A stretch of DNA of 64,000 bases from Alteromonas naphthalenivorans (GCF_000213655.1 NC_015554.1:1736001-1800000), one strand, 5' to 3'. Positions 1 to 9,123 are shown, numbered from the stretch's first letter. A program made the numbers and translations. Notes: generated from the sequence alone by a model not told the origin.

Positions 1-611
1 GCGGTGCGGCTCAGTTCTTACTTGAGTCTCCTACTTTTGGTCCGCTTATCAAAGGGTTATTGTTATCACAGTCATCTGAAGATTTTGTTGCCTTGTTAAC
101 TCAGCTTTATGGCACAACGGATGTTTCAGAAGCACAATTAGTGGGTGCGGTAAGCGCATTTATGGATGCCTTAAGTGATGAGCAAGCAGCAGAAGTAAAT
201 GCGGTACTTGCTGAGTTTGCATTTGCAGCACAAACTGTGATGGATGCTGGAGACCCAACTAACTATGCCACTACGCTTGGTGAAACGACACCAGTACACA
301 TGATGACGGTAGTAGGTGATGGCGGCGAAGAAAACCTGCCTGACCAAGTGATACCAGTAACCACATCATTACCATTGTCTGGCCAGTTAGCGCTTGCCAA
401 TACCATTGGTTTAGAGCAGGTCACGACTACCCAATCTGGTACCGATGCACTAAGTGGCTTGGTCTTATTTAACAGTGGTGCGCATGCATCAAGTTTAAGC
501 CCAGCCTCCAGCGCTGAAGTTACGGCTGAAATGCAAAGAGAAGTAGCCGGGTATATTTCTACTGACGCTACAGTATTACCCATTACTGATGAAACGGTTG
601 TATCTAACTAA
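1..611 (+). CDS. Pla-1/VolA-type extracellular lipase, C-terminal part (5' end outside window)
   Basis: The reading frame is open from the first bases of the window to a TAA at 609-611, so this is the 3' part of a longer gene and the leucine codon at 60 is not its start. The visible ~200 residues hold the C-terminal features of the Pla-1/cef (VolA-like) lipase family: HMMTVVGDGG, then PDQVIPVTTSLPLSGQ and the tail motif LFNSGAHASSLSPASS followed by VTAEMQREVAGYI. Known members are large surface lipoproteins whose alpha/beta-hydrolase serine lies further upstream, so catalytic residues cannot be checked here. The role would be release of fatty acids from exogenous phospholipid or triglyceride. 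A strong hairpin terminator follows. Family assignment is by recognition of the tail only. Confidence 0.7.
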   Translation, partial: GAAQFLLESPTFGPLIKGLLLSQSSEDFVALLTQLYGTTDVSEAQLVGAVSAFMDALSDEQAAEVNAVLAEFAFAAQTVMDAGDPTNYATTLGETTPVHMMTVVGDGGEENLPDQVIPVTTSLPLSGQLALANTIGLEQVTTTQSGTDALSGLVLFNSGAHASSLSPASSAEVTAEMQREVAGYISTDATVLPITDETVVSN

Positions 612-642
612 CGATATGTAACTAGTTGATTTGTAAATATGA

Positions 643-671
643 AAAGGCCGACTTATGTCGGTCTTTTTTTT
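643..671 (+). terminator. Rho-independent terminator after the lipase gene
   Basis: The stem GGCCGAC / GTCGGTC (one G-T pair, loop TTAT) is followed by a run of eight T. It separates the lipase gene from the acylase gene. Confidence 0.85.
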
Positions 672-804
672 GCTTATTTAAGCTAAAAATCAAAATGTTG
701 TTTGAATGTTTCCTGTTGTTAATGTAGTGTTAATTGGCCGGATCTGTTGAAGAAAAAAGATACAGGATCTTGATTTCGCGTATTACAACAATAAGGGACC
801 GTTT

Positions 805-3393
805 GTGAAAATACCAAAAAATCGTATTTTGCCATATCGTACACTTCTCGCAGCCTCTATTGCTGCCACGCTAGTAGGTTGTGGAGGGAACGATAATAAT
901 TTTGATAACGTTCAAACGCCTACCACCCCTGAGCCATCTCCCGTTGAACCTACACCTACACCGGTACCAGCTTTCGATACAGATGGTGTATTAACGGCTG
1001 ACATAACGTGGACGACTTACGGTGTACCTCATATTAAAGCGGATAATCTAGAAAGTATGGCCTACGGGGTGGGTTATGCGTTTGCTAAAGATAATTTGTG
1101 TGTTTTAGCCGACCAAATTATTAAATATAATTCTGAGCGCTCGAAATACTTTGGACCCGACAACCAAGCGGGCAGTGGTGATTCAGAGCATCTTATTAAC
1201 GATTTCGGCTTTTTAACACTAGGGATTCGTGCGCTGGCTGAAGAAAATTTAGCACGCATGTCAGCAAACTCAAGAGCCATGTTTCAAGGTTATACAGCAG
1301 GTTATAACCGCTACTTGGCCGACACCCCTGTGGCTGACCAAGATCAATCGTGTGCTGGACAGCCTTGGGTAACAGAAATTGACAGTACTGATTTATTAAC
1401 GTATTCACTGGGTGTTGCTTTACTCCCCGGTGCTGCTAACTTTTTAGGCCCAATGTTTTTAGCGGCGCCTGAAGGGGAAAGTTACTTACCTACACCTGCG
1501 GCAAACACGAACATCGCTTCACAAGAGACAGATGCATCAGCCACTGCCATGGCGGCGAATAGGCGAGTAAATGCCATGCCATTTAACATTAACCCTACCA
1601 TAGTACTGCCGGAAAAAAATCCGCAAGACATGGGTTCAAACGGCTGGGGATTAGGGAGCGATAAAACCACTAACGGTATGGGAATGGTTCTAGGAAACCC
1701 CCATTTTCCTCACACAGGGAATTTACGTTTTTGGCAGTTCCATACGCAAATACCAGGTTATTTAAACGTAACAGGTGGCTCTTTAACGGGGTTACCAGGT
1801 GCGGTGAATATAGGCTTCAACGAAAACGTTGCATGGACACACACCTTTTCTACCGCTGAGCACTTTGTCGTTTATCAATTAACGTTAGATGAAGATGATG
1901 ATACGGGTCTTACCCACAGGGTTGATGGTAGTAAACGAACCATTTACGAGAAGCCAATGCAGATTGAGGTGGCGGTGGCACCAGGTCAAACCATCATGCT
2001 CAATAAAACAGCCTATTACACAAATTACGGGCCTATGATTGAAGTGCCGGGTAATTTTGAGTGGACGGACACAAATGCGTTTGCCATTAAAGATGCAAAT
2101 TTGCCGAATTTGGATGTTGTTGATCACTGGCTAGCGATGAATATGGCGGGCTCTATGGATGAGTTCAAACAAGCCTTCAAAGACTATGATGGTGTTATTT
2201 TTAACAACACCATGTCTGCTTCAGCGGACGGTCAGGTATTTTATATTGACGATTCTACTGTGCCCAACTTAACTGAAACCGCCATTTCAGAATTAACCAC
2301 TAATCCTGTTTTAATACAAACCAAGATAGCGGCAGGTTTTACTGTTTTACCCGGTTTTGCCTCAGCGTTTGATTTTGATGGACCTGTACCTTACGAGGAA
2401 GCACCAAAATATGAAGGAACAGATTCAGTTCAAAACTCCAACAACAGCTTCTGGTTAACAAATTTATCATCACCTATCACGGGTGTTTCGCCACTTTATG
2501 GCAATGTGGAAAATCAACAAAGTCTGCGATCACGGTTAGCTCAGCAATTTATTGAATCTGAAGCAGGTAGTGACAACACATTCACGCCTGACGAAGTGGA
2601 AACCTTGCTAGTTAACAACCGAAGCATGCTGGCCGATATGGTGTTGCCTAGCTTACTTCAAGCTTGTACTGCCCAAGGTAGTGATCCTGTTACGGTAAAT
2701 GGTGAAGACGTGGATATCTCCGCTGGCTGTGCAGCATTGGCCTCGTGGGATGGCACCATGAACAAAGACAGTGTTGGGGCGCACGTATTTAGAGAGTTTG
2801 CATTTCAATTCGACAGGGAGCCACAGTGGGAAACACCGTTTTCTGTTGATAACCCTGTTACCACGCCAAGTGGTTTATTGCAGAATGACACCACAATTAA
2901 TCAATTTGCTGCTGCAGTTCAGGTTGTTAACCAAGCCGGTGTAGCGCTTGATGCAACCTTAGGCGAAGTACAATTTGTAGAACGGAGCCTTCCAGACGGG
3001 TCTGCATCGGGCGTAAAACTTCCATGGGCTGGAGCACATAACATTGAAGGTGGTTTTAATGTGTTTAATATTGTGCCTGGGAACAATGGCACTTTACTGC
3101 CAAGACATACCTATGCGCCGCTTAACAGTAATACCATTATGAGCGCAGAAGCAGAGGGTTACCATATTAATTATGGAAGCAGTTGGATGATGGTCATCAA
3201 CTTTACTGAAGAGGGGCCACAAGGGAGGGGGCTTCTTTCATACTCTCAATCTAGGGGGTATGGCAGTGAACATTCGACTGATCAAACCGAGCTTTACTCG
3301 GCTCAACCCACGTTACGTGATTTGTATTTTACCGACGAAGAAATAACTGCAAATACAATCAGTACATTAACCCTATCGTCAGAGGAAAATTAG
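805..3393 (+). CDS. Penicillin acylase family Ntn-hydrolase, lipoprotein (aculeacin/AHL acylase-like)
   Basis: This 862-residue protein starts at GTG with AAGGGA seven bases upstream. Residues 1-26 form a lipoprotein signal with lipobox LVGC, so Cys26 would be lipidated; a Pro/Thr-rich linker follows. Residues ~50-110 (TTYGVPHIKADN, GYAFAKDNLC) are the alpha-chain start of the penicillin acylase superfamily. The motif GSNGWGLG, with Ser278 right after Gly277, is the autoprocessing site that makes Ser278 the N-terminal nucleophile of the beta chain; GNPHFP follows as in the family. Relatives hydrolyse amide-linked acyl chains (aculeacin A, acyl-homoserine lactones, penicillins). The substrate cannot be told from sequence. 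A free-standing gene between two terminators; envelope-anchored, probably outer membrane. Confidence 0.88.
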   Translation: MKIPKNRILPYRTLLAASIAATLVGCGGNDNNFDNVQTPTTPEPSPVEPTPTPVPAFDTDGVLTADITWTTYGVPHIKADNLESMAYGVGYAFAKDNLCVLADQIIKYNSERSKYFGPDNQAGSGDSEHLINDFGFLTLGIRALAEENLARMSANSRAMFQGYTAGYNRYLADTPVADQDQSCAGQPWVTEIDSTDLLTYSLGVALLPGAANFLGPMFLAAPEGESYLPTPAANTNIASQETDASATAMAANRRVNAMPFNINPTIVLPEKNPQDMGSNGWGLGSDKTTNGMGMVLGNPHFPHTGNLRFWQFHTQIPGYLNVTGGSLTGLPGAVNIGFNENVAWTHTFSTAEHFVVYQLTLDEDDDTGLTHRVDGSKRTIYEKPMQIEVAVAPGQTIMLNKTAYYTNYGPMIEVPGNFEWTDTNAFAIKDANLPNLDVVDHWLAMNMAGSMDEFKQAFKDYDGVIFNNTMSASADGQVFYIDDSTVPNLTETAISELTTNPVLIQTKIAAGFTVLPGFASAFDFDGPVPYEEAPKYEGTDSVQNSNNSFWLTNLSSPITGVSPLYGNVENQQSLRSRLAQQFIESEAGSDNTFTPDEVETLLVNNRSMLADMVLPSLLQACTAQGSDPVTVNGEDVDISAGCAALASWDGTMNKDSVGAHVFREFAFQFDREPQWETPFSVDNPVTTPSGLLQNDTTINQFAAAVQVVNQAGVALDATLGEVQFVERSLPDGSASGVKLPWAGAHNIEGGFNVFNIVPGNNGTLLPRHTYAPLNSNTIMSAEAEGYHINYGSSWMMVINFTEEGPQGRGLLSYSQSRGYGSEHSTDQTELYSAQPTLRDLYFTDEEITANTISTLTLSSEEN

Positions 3394-3465
3394 ACTGCTA
3401 TTATAGGCGCCATTATATAAAGTCGCCTTAATGTAAGTTCTATTTAGGACAATAAGGTCGTTAAG

Positions 3466-3492
3466 AAGGGTCTGATAACAGACCCTTTTATT
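3466..3492 (+). terminator. Rho-independent terminator after the acylase gene
   Basis: A perfect 9-bp stem AAGGGTCTG / CAGACCCTT with loop ATAA runs into TTATTTT. It lies only about 20 bases before the sohB start, so sohB probably has its promoter within or upstream of the acylase tail, or relies on read-through. Confidence 0.8.
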
Positions 3493-3510
3493 TTGTACTA
3501 GGAGATAGGT

Positions 3511-4539
3511 TTGGAGTTTTTGTACGAATACGGTTTATTTGTGGCTAAGGCCGTTACCTTGGTTATCGCGTTTATTATTGTGGTATCGACCATCGTTGGC
3601 GTTGCTAGTAAGCAGAAACAGGGTAAAGGTCAGTTAGAAATAATCTCTCTTTCAGAGCAACTAAAAGACATTACTCATTACGCGAAGCAAGTGTTGCTCG
3701 ACAAAGCAGCATTGAAGCAATTGGCTAAAAAGCAGAAGAAAGAAGATAAGGCCAAAAGCAAAAGTAAAAAAGCGAACGATGAAGAAGAAAAGTCTCGGTT
3801 ATTTGTGATTGATTTTAAAGGCTCTATGGATGCCAACGAGGTTGAACACTTACGTGAAGAGATAACCGCTATTTTATGTGTGGCTAACAAAGAAGATGAA
3901 GTACTTGTGCGCTTGGAAAGTGGTGGTGGTGTGGTACATGGTTACGGACTAGCGGCTTCGCAGTTACAGCGCATCAAAGAAAAAGGCCTAACATTAACCA
4001 TCGCGGTAGACAAAGTAGCTGCCAGTGGCGGCTACATGATGGCTTGTGTGGCAGATAAATTGTTAGCATCACAATTTGCTTATATCGGTTCAATTGGTGT
4101 GTTAGCGCAATTGCCGAACTTCAACAAATTATTGAAGAAGAACGATGTGGAATTTGAGCAACATACGGCAGGTGAATACAAACGTACGCTTACCGTGTTT
4201 GGCGAAAATAATGACGAAGGGCGTGCAAAATTTAAAGAAGAAATTGAAGAAATTCACACGTTATTTAAAGACTTCGTTCATAGTCAGCGCCCTGATATGA
4301 ACATTGAGAAAGTGGCAACGGGTGAATATTGGCCTGGTGTTAAAGCAAAAGAACTAGGTTTGGTAGATGCGCTTTCAACCTCAGACGATTACATTTTATC
4401 GCACTTCCCAGAGCGCGAAATATTTAAGGTTAAGTACTCGTTGAAAAAGAATGTGGCAGAAAAACTAGGGCTGTCGGTTGCAGCTGTTGCAGAACGGGTA
4501 GTCATGCAGACTTGGAACAAAGCAAGGCACTGGTTTTAA
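3511..4539 (+). CDS. sohB: SohB, inner-membrane S49 peptidase
   Basis: 342 residues, the usual SohB length. The start is TTG with TAGGAG about seven bases upstream. An N-terminal transmembrane segment (~10-32) is followed by a Lys/Glu-rich charged linker (70-95) and the S49 (signal peptide peptidase/ClpP-crotonase fold) domain. The presumed serine nucleophile is Ser172 in KVAASGGYM, and the general-base lysine is probably Lys224 in GEYKRT, giving the Ser/Lys dyad of the family. SohB was found in E. coli as a multicopy suppressor of htrA loss and is thought to cut membrane or periplasmic peptides. Monocistronic, followed by a TetR gene on the same strand. Confidence 0.95.
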   Translation: MEFLYEYGLFVAKAVTLVIAFIIVVSTIVGVASKQKQGKGQLEIISLSEQLKDITHYAKQVLLDKAALKQLAKKQKKEDKAKSKSKKANDEEEKSRLFVIDFKGSMDANEVEHLREEITAILCVANKEDEVLVRLESGGGVVHGYGLAASQLQRIKEKGLTLTIAVDKVAASGGYMMACVADKLLASQFAYIGSIGVLAQLPNFNKLLKKNDVEFEQHTAGEYKRTLTVFGENNDEGRAKFKEEIEEIHTLFKDFVHSQRPDMNIEKVATGEYWPGVKAKELGLVDALSTSDDYILSHFPEREIFKVKYSLKKNVAEKLGLSVAAVAERVVMQTWNKARHWF

Positions 4540-4668
4540 TAATAATTAATATAAAATAATAGGTTACAGCATTCTTTTGTGGTTATGCGTAACCTTTTCG
4601 CCCCGTTCCGAGTCGTTTTTACATGATTGAACGGGCGTGATGAGACTTAGGTTAAAGAAAAATAAAAA

Positions 4669-5307
4669 ATGGCGAAGCAAACTAAAGCTGATATTTTAGA
4701 TGCTGCTGAACTGCTCTTTTCAGAGCAAGGGTTCACGCAGACATCGATGCGCGAGATTACGACTCGGGCCGAGGTTAATCTAGCGTCAGTCAATTATCAC
4801 TTTGGTAGTAAGAAGAACCTTATTCAGGCAGTGCTAAAAAGGTATTTCGATGTTTTGATGCCTGAAGTGAATACCTGCCTTGCCAACAATAAGGTATCTT
4901 CCGGTAGCGAAGGTGTTGCTACCTTGTTGTATGCACTTATTCCTCCTATGTTGAAACTCAATGTGCTAAGACCGTCGGGCACAGCCATTTTTGTCCAGCT
5001 ATTGGGCCGAGGGTATAACGAAACCCAAGGTCATTTGCGCCGTTTCATTATGAACGATTATGGCGAGACAATTAGAGCCTTGGTTGACGCTATTCAACAG
5101 TGCTTACCCGACCTACCTGAAGAAGCGCTTTTCTGGCGCTTGCACTTTGCAATGGGTAGTTTTGTCTTCTCAATGGCTTCAAGTCGAGCGTTGACAGAAA
5201 TCGCTGAGTCAGATTTTCACAAGCATGTGAATATTGAAGAGGGGATCAGTCACCTAGTACCGTTTGTAGCACAAGGTGTTGCTGGTAACATTTCACAAAA
5301 TAACTAA
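4669..5307 (+). CDS. TetR/AcrR family regulator, PsrA-like
   Basis: 212 residues. The N-terminal TetR helix-turn-helix spans about 8-55 (ILDAAELLFSEQGF, then NLASVNYHFGSKKNL) and a ligand-binding helical domain follows. The HTH closely resembles PsrA, a fatty-acid-responsive repressor/activator that in Pseudomonas and Shewanella controls beta-oxidation genes; this is from memory of the family, not an alignment, so PsrA function is a hypothesis. The SD is poor (A-rich, AAAGAAAAATAAAAA before ATG). It stands alone downstream of sohB. Fatty-acid and branched-chain acyl-CoA genes elsewhere in the window could be targets, but no binding site was proven. Confidence 0.85.
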   Translation: MAKQTKADILDAAELLFSEQGFTQTSMREITTRAEVNLASVNYHFGSKKNLIQAVLKRYFDVLMPEVNTCLANNKVSSGSEGVATLLYALIPPMLKLNVLRPSGTAIFVQLLGRGYNETQGHLRRFIMNDYGETIRALVDAIQQCLPDLPEEALFWRLHFAMGSFVFSMASSRALTEIAESDFHKHVNIEEGISHLVPFVAQGVAGNISQNN

Positions 5308-5385
5308 AAAATGGGGTCAGAGTGTCAAGTTACCGAGGGTGGATAACATGCATTCTAGATAGGGATTAAGTAAAAGGAAGTATAT

Positions 5386-5799
5386 ATGTATTACGGAACC
5401 TGTCTGTGCGGCGAAATAAGCGTGGAGATTTTAGGCTCGATAGATGACATCATTCATTGTCATTGCTCACTTTGTAGAAAGAATAGTGGTACTGCCTATG
5501 CCACCAATGGCTTTATCAATGCTAACGAATTCCGCCTAATAGACCCACAAAAGAAACTGGCTACTTACGAATTTAAACCGGGTAAAAATAGACATTTTTG
5601 CTCGACCTGTGCATCACCCATTTATAGTTCAAATGCAGCTAATCCTGAAAAACTGAGAATTCGGCTTGGTATTGTAGATTCAGATATTTCAGAAAGACCC
5701 ATCTCTCACAACTTTGTTACGTCAAAAGCAAACTGGGACAACTTAGATGCTGCGCTGCCAAGATATGATACGTTTGAGCCTACTAGACAAAGTCGGTAA
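5386..5799 (+). CDS. GFA/CENP-V family zinc protein
   Basis: 137 residues with the full cysteine pattern of the glutathione-dependent formaldehyde-activating (GFA) domain: CLCG at residues 6-9, CHCSLCRKNSG around 26-36 and FCSTCASPIY around 66-75, expected to bind two zinc ions. The founding member is said to promote S-hydroxymethylglutathione formation, but most homologues have no proven activity. Good SD (AAAAGGAAG) before ATG. There is no formaldehyde-oxidation gene next to it, so the substrate is unknown. Upstream lies a 'GGGGTCAGAGT' tract of the type left by REP-associated elements. Confidence 0.88.
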   Translation: MYYGTCLCGEISVEILGSIDDIIHCHCSLCRKNSGTAYATNGFINANEFRLIDPQKKLATYEFKPGKNRHFCSTCASPIYSSNAANPEKLRIRLGIVDSDISERPISHNFVTSKANWDNLDAALPRYDTFEPTRQSR

Positions 5800-5909
5800 A
5801 TTGAACGCAACTAATGAAATGCTGTTGGTTCATCTCCTGTAAGAAAATTGCAAAAGTATTATTAGCCTCATCAATGAGAGTAGATCTACATTAAAATTGG
5901 ATGTTTATA

Positions 5910-6293
5910 ATGGATTCATTGGAATTAGAAGAAAAACCGGAACTAGATTCAGCCCAACAGAATAAAATCAAAAATGAGACCCTAACCACAGAATTACATT
6001 TTGAATTACTAAAACAATATGCGTGGTTATCTTCCGCTGCTATTGGTGCAATCGTCGTTCTTGTTCAATTGAAAGCCATAGAAGCAGATAAAGATCTTTA
6101 TGTCTCCCTCGGCTTTTTTGTGGCTTCCATTATTTTGTCGATTACGGGGCAGGATCATATAATTGATTCATTGCTCAAAGGTAAGCAAATATACGATGCT
6201 TCAAAGGTTTTGAAGTTCATTAGAACAATTTCTATGATGTGCTTCGGTATAGGTGTAGGTTATCTGGCAGCAAACGTATTAAAATTCTGGTAA
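5910..6293 (+). CDS. Small membrane protein of unknown function
   Basis: Not recognised. About 127 residues if started at the ATG at 5910; an in-frame ATG nine bases earlier is the other option and neither has a clear SD. The acidic, Gln/Lys-rich N-terminus (~35 residues) is followed by three hydrophobic segments: about residues 42-58 (AAIGAIVVLVQL), 67-85 (VSLGFFVASIILSI) and 108-124 (MMCFGIGVGYLAANVL). Probably an inner-membrane protein with the charged tail in the cytoplasm. It stands alone between the GFA gene and a serine hydrolase gene and nothing in the context hints at a role. Confidence 0.6.
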   Translation: MDSLELEEKPELDSAQQNKIKNETLTTELHFELLKQYAWLSSAAIGAIVVLVQLKAIEADKDLYVSLGFFVASIILSITGQDHIIDSLLKGKQIYDASKVLKFIRTISMMCFGIGVGYLAANVLKFW

Positions 6294-6393
6294 CTACGTC
6301 CTCTACCTTCATCGTGAACCAACCGCTACTTTCATTTTAAAACGGCATAGCCGAAGTTATTTTTAATTTTGGCTATGAGTAGGGAAACCCTTT

Positions 6394-7485
6394 GTGAATA
6401 CTGAATACGCGTTTGGGTATATATGCCGTAACTTTACTATTTCAACACTATTCATTTTTTCAGTAAATGCTATTTCTGGCGAACCAGACAGTCATAAGGA
6501 GCTGACTCAGTATTTGGATGAAGTTCGAGGTGAGTCTGCTATTCCCGCAATGGCAGTCGAGGTCATTACTGCCGGCAAAGTCAGTTATATTGAAGGTTTC
6601 GGCTACCTAGATGAGAAGTTAACCAAGCCCACAACGGATAAAACGCTATTCAGGGCTGCGTCAATTTCTAAACTTTTCACCGCGCAAGCCATAATGAAAT
6701 TAGTAGAGCGAAGAAAATTAAGCCTCGATGACGAAGTGGGTTTATACATCCCCCAGCTTGAAAAATCTCAAATTACTATAAAGCAATTACTCACCCATTC
6801 TTCAGGCTTAACGGACGTTATTAGGCCTGTGAGTGTTAAACAAGGTAGATCGCTGAAGCGTTATTTAGAATTGGTGAGAGGCGCTGTCCCCGAAGAATCT
6901 GAAAGTCACAGCTTTGTGTTTAGTGACACTAATTATAATCTGTTGGGTGAGATCATTCTCTCAGTTAGTGGTCAGCGCTATGACGCTTTCATCTATGACA
7001 ATATTTTTAAGCCAGCAAAAATCAGAAAAAGTCATTTTTATGATGGCTCAAATGAAAATTTCGCTGAAACGCATCCAACCTACAGGGGAAAGTTAATAGA
7101 CAAGCTTGAGCAGCGACCCTATGACTTAGCTTTTAACCCCAGTGAAGGCCTCATTGCTAATGTATACGATTTAAGCCAATGGCTTACGCTCACGCTTAAC
7201 CACGCTCCTGTCATTTTAGATAAGCAATCCTTCGATGCGATGTTAGTGCCACAAGTAAAAACCACGTGGGGTGAAATATACATGGCACTAGGTTGGCAGG
7301 TTTATGAGAATGAATATGGGAAAGTCGCGAGGCATCCAGGTAGTGTTCGTGGGTACAAATCGCTAGTGCTTACATATCCAGACAGTAAAAACGCAATAAT
7401 TATACTGAGTAACTCAAGTGATACACCGCGCTGGGAAATTGCAAAGTCCATTACGGAAATTTTAAATAAGACCGGGGAATGGTAG
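6394..7485 (+). CDS. Beta-lactamase-fold serine hydrolase (class C/esterase family)
   Basis: 363 residues, GTG start with AGGGA eight bases upstream. The N-terminus has a hydrophobic stretch (ISTLFIFSVNAISG) consistent with a secretion signal. The class C/penicillin-binding fold motifs are present: SISK around residue 92 (SxxK nucleophile and base), the YNLLGEII segment after FSDTN that carries the tyrosine motif, and RHPGSVRGYKS near the C-terminus as the KTG-box equivalent. LLTHSSGL is typical of the family. Homologues include esterases, D-amino acid peptidases and beta-lactamase-like proteins; substrate unknown. Alone, preceded by a hairpin ATAGCCGAA/TTTGGCTAT in the leader. Confidence 0.85.
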   Translation: MNTEYAFGYICRNFTISTLFIFSVNAISGEPDSHKELTQYLDEVRGESAIPAMAVEVITAGKVSYIEGFGYLDEKLTKPTTDKTLFRAASISKLFTAQAIMKLVERRKLSLDDEVGLYIPQLEKSQITIKQLLTHSSGLTDVIRPVSVKQGRSLKRYLELVRGAVPEESESHSFVFSDTNYNLLGEIILSVSGQRYDAFIYDNIFKPAKIRKSHFYDGSNENFAETHPTYRGKLIDKLEQRPYDLAFNPSEGLIANVYDLSQWLTLTLNHAPVILDKQSFDAMLVPQVKTTWGEIYMALGWQVYENEYGKVARHPGSVRGYKSLVLTYPDSKNAIIILSNSSDTPRWEIAKSITEILNKTGEW

Positions 7486-7554
7486 CTGGCGTGTGTAAAA
7501 AGAAAGGACGGCAGTAGTCGTTCAAAATTAGTATAATGCTTAACAATTCTATAG

Positions 7555-7574
7555 GTTCAACATGATTGTTGAAC
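7555..7574. repeat. Inverted repeat upstream of the Nif3-like gene
   Basis: Perfect 7-bp arms GTTCAAC / GTTGAAC flank ATGATT, ~30 bases before the start codon. A second IR, AACTG / CAGTT, overlaps its right side. Could be an operator or an mRNA hairpin; no T-run follows, so it is not a usual terminator. Confidence 0.5.
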
Positions 7575-7603
7575 TGATTGTATAACAGTTAACCGGAGTG
7601 TTT

Positions 7604-8365
7604 GTGTCAGTAAGTAACCTTGAACTTAAACGCTATCTAGATGGCACACTTAGAGCCCATGAGATTAGCGACTATTGCCCTAATGGTCTGCAAGTTGAAG
7701 GCAAGCCAGAAATTCAACGTGTAGTAACAGGGGTTACGGCCTCACAAGCCTTGATTGATGCCGCCATTGCAGAAAATGCCGATGCCATCGTGGTGCATCA
7801 TGGCTATTTTTGGAAAGGCGAGTCGCAAGCAATTACCGGCATGAAGAAAAAGCGCATTCAGGCATTACTTGAACACGATATTAATTTATACGCATACCAT
7901 CTACCGTTAGATGTTCACCCCGAGTTTGGGAATAACCGACAGCTTGCGACACTGCTTAATATTGACAATGTGCGAGCCCTAAGCGGCGTAAAACCTACGG
8001 GTGTGGTTATGCAAGGGGAGTTCGAAAGCCCAATGTCTCAGCATGACCTACAGCAGCTATTAGCTGATAAGTTAGGACGAGCTGTATTAGCGGAAGGTGA
8101 TGATAATAAAGCTATTAAAACCGTTGCTTGGTGTACAGGCGGCGGTCAAGGCTTTATCGAACAAGCTGTTGCGGAAGGGGTAGATGCGTTTATTACCGGT
8201 GAAGTGTCTGAACAAACTATTCATACGGCGCGTGAAATGGGTATTAGCTTTTTTGCGGCGGGTCATCATGCCACTGAACGCTACGGCGTGAAGGCATTAG
8301 GTGAGCACATTCAAATCGAGTTTAACCTAGACGTGACTTTTATTGATATTCCAAACCCAGCATGA
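7604..8365 (+). CDS. Nif3-like dinuclear metal-centre protein (YbgI family)
   Basis: About 254 residues, very close in pattern to E. coli YbgI: YCPNGLQVEGK, VTGVTASQALIDAA, VVHHGYFWKGES, AYHLPLDVHPEFGN, CTGGGQGF, FITGEVSEQT, AAGHHATERYG and the C-terminus DVTFIDIPNPA. The conserved His/Glu residues in these motifs bind two metal ions in the toroidal hexamer. The biochemical role remains unsettled. I chose the GTG at 7604 because GGAG at 7595-7598 is placed correctly for it; an upstream GTG at 7598 overlaps that SD. The stop overlaps the next gene by four bases (ATGA), so translation is coupled to cmoM. Confidence 0.93.
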   Translation: MSVSNLELKRYLDGTLRAHEISDYCPNGLQVEGKPEIQRVVTGVTASQALIDAAIAENADAIVVHHGYFWKGESQAITGMKKKRIQALLEHDINLYAYHLPLDVHPEFGNNRQLATLLNIDNVRALSGVKPTGVVMQGEFESPMSQHDLQQLLADKLGRAVLAEGDDNKAIKTVAWCTGGGQGFIEQAVAEGVDAFITGEVSEQTIHTAREMGISFFAAGHHATERYGVKALGEHIQIEFNLDVTFIDIPNPA

Positions 8366-9123
8366 CAGAAAAATCAGATCATATTTTTGACGGTATAGCC
8401 GCAAAATTTGCCGATAACATCTATGGCACGACAAAAGGGAAACTTAGGCAAATTATGCTTTGTGAGGCGTTAGCGCCTTTTGTTGAAGTATCAGACAACA
8501 TACAGCCTAAAAAGGTGATAGAAGTGGGGGGCGGCACAGGTGTGATGGCCGCTCACTTGGCATCGCTAGGACATAGTGTACTGTTAACTGATGGATCAGA
8601 AGATGTATTAGTTCATGCCAAAGACAATTTAAAAACGTTTCCAAACGTGAGTATTCAACATCAATATTTGTTAGATATTCAAAATATGGAAGACTTTGAT
8701 TTTATAGTGTGCCATGCGGTATTGGAATGGTTGAATGAGCCCTACCAAGCTATTCAGTTTCTCTATGACAACATGCGTAAAGGGGCAATATTAAGCCTGA
8801 GTTTTTTTAACCGTGATGCAAACTTAATGACTAACGCCATTTACGGTAATTTTGATTACATTGCGCAAGGTATGAAAGTCAGGAACCAAGTTCGCCTTAA
8901 CCCTAAAAATCCGTTACCGGCTAAACAAGCCAGCGATTTTTGTGAGTCTATTGGTTTTACGGTAAAAGCGAAAACTGGCATACGATGTTTTCATGATTAC
9001 TTGAAGAACCCAGAACATCAAACTACCCAGTTTGAAGGGTTGGTAAACCTAGAACGAACCTATAACCAAACAGAACCGTTTATGTGGTTAGGAAAGTACT
9101 TCCATCTTGTGTTGGAAAAGTAG
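8362..9123 (+). CDS. cmoM: CmoM, tRNA uridine-5-oxyacetic acid methyltransferase
   Basis: 253 residues, class I SAM-dependent methyltransferase. It opens as CmoM/SmtA does (FDGIAAKFADNIYGTTKGKLRQ) and has the SAM-binding loop EVGGGTGVMA (~residues 52-61), HAVLEWLNEP, GNFDYIAQGM and the C-terminal TGIRCFHDYLK. CmoM methylates cmo5U34 to mcmo5U34 in tRNAs reading four-codon boxes. Overlaps the Nif3-like gene by four bases (ATGA) and so is its operon partner. Its stop codon lies inside the stem of the terminator. Confidence 0.93.
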   Translation: MTEKSDHIFDGIAAKFADNIYGTTKGKLRQIMLCEALAPFVEVSDNIQPKKVIEVGGGTGVMAAHLASLGHSVLLTDGSEDVLVHAKDNLKTFPNVSIQHQYLLDIQNMEDFDFIVCHAVLEWLNEPYQAIQFLYDNMRKGAILSLSFFNRDANLMTNAIYGNFDYIAQGMKVRNQVRLNPKNPLPAKQASDFCESIGFTVKAKTGIRCFHDYLKNPEHQTTQFEGLVNLERTYNQTEPFMWLGKYFHLVLEK

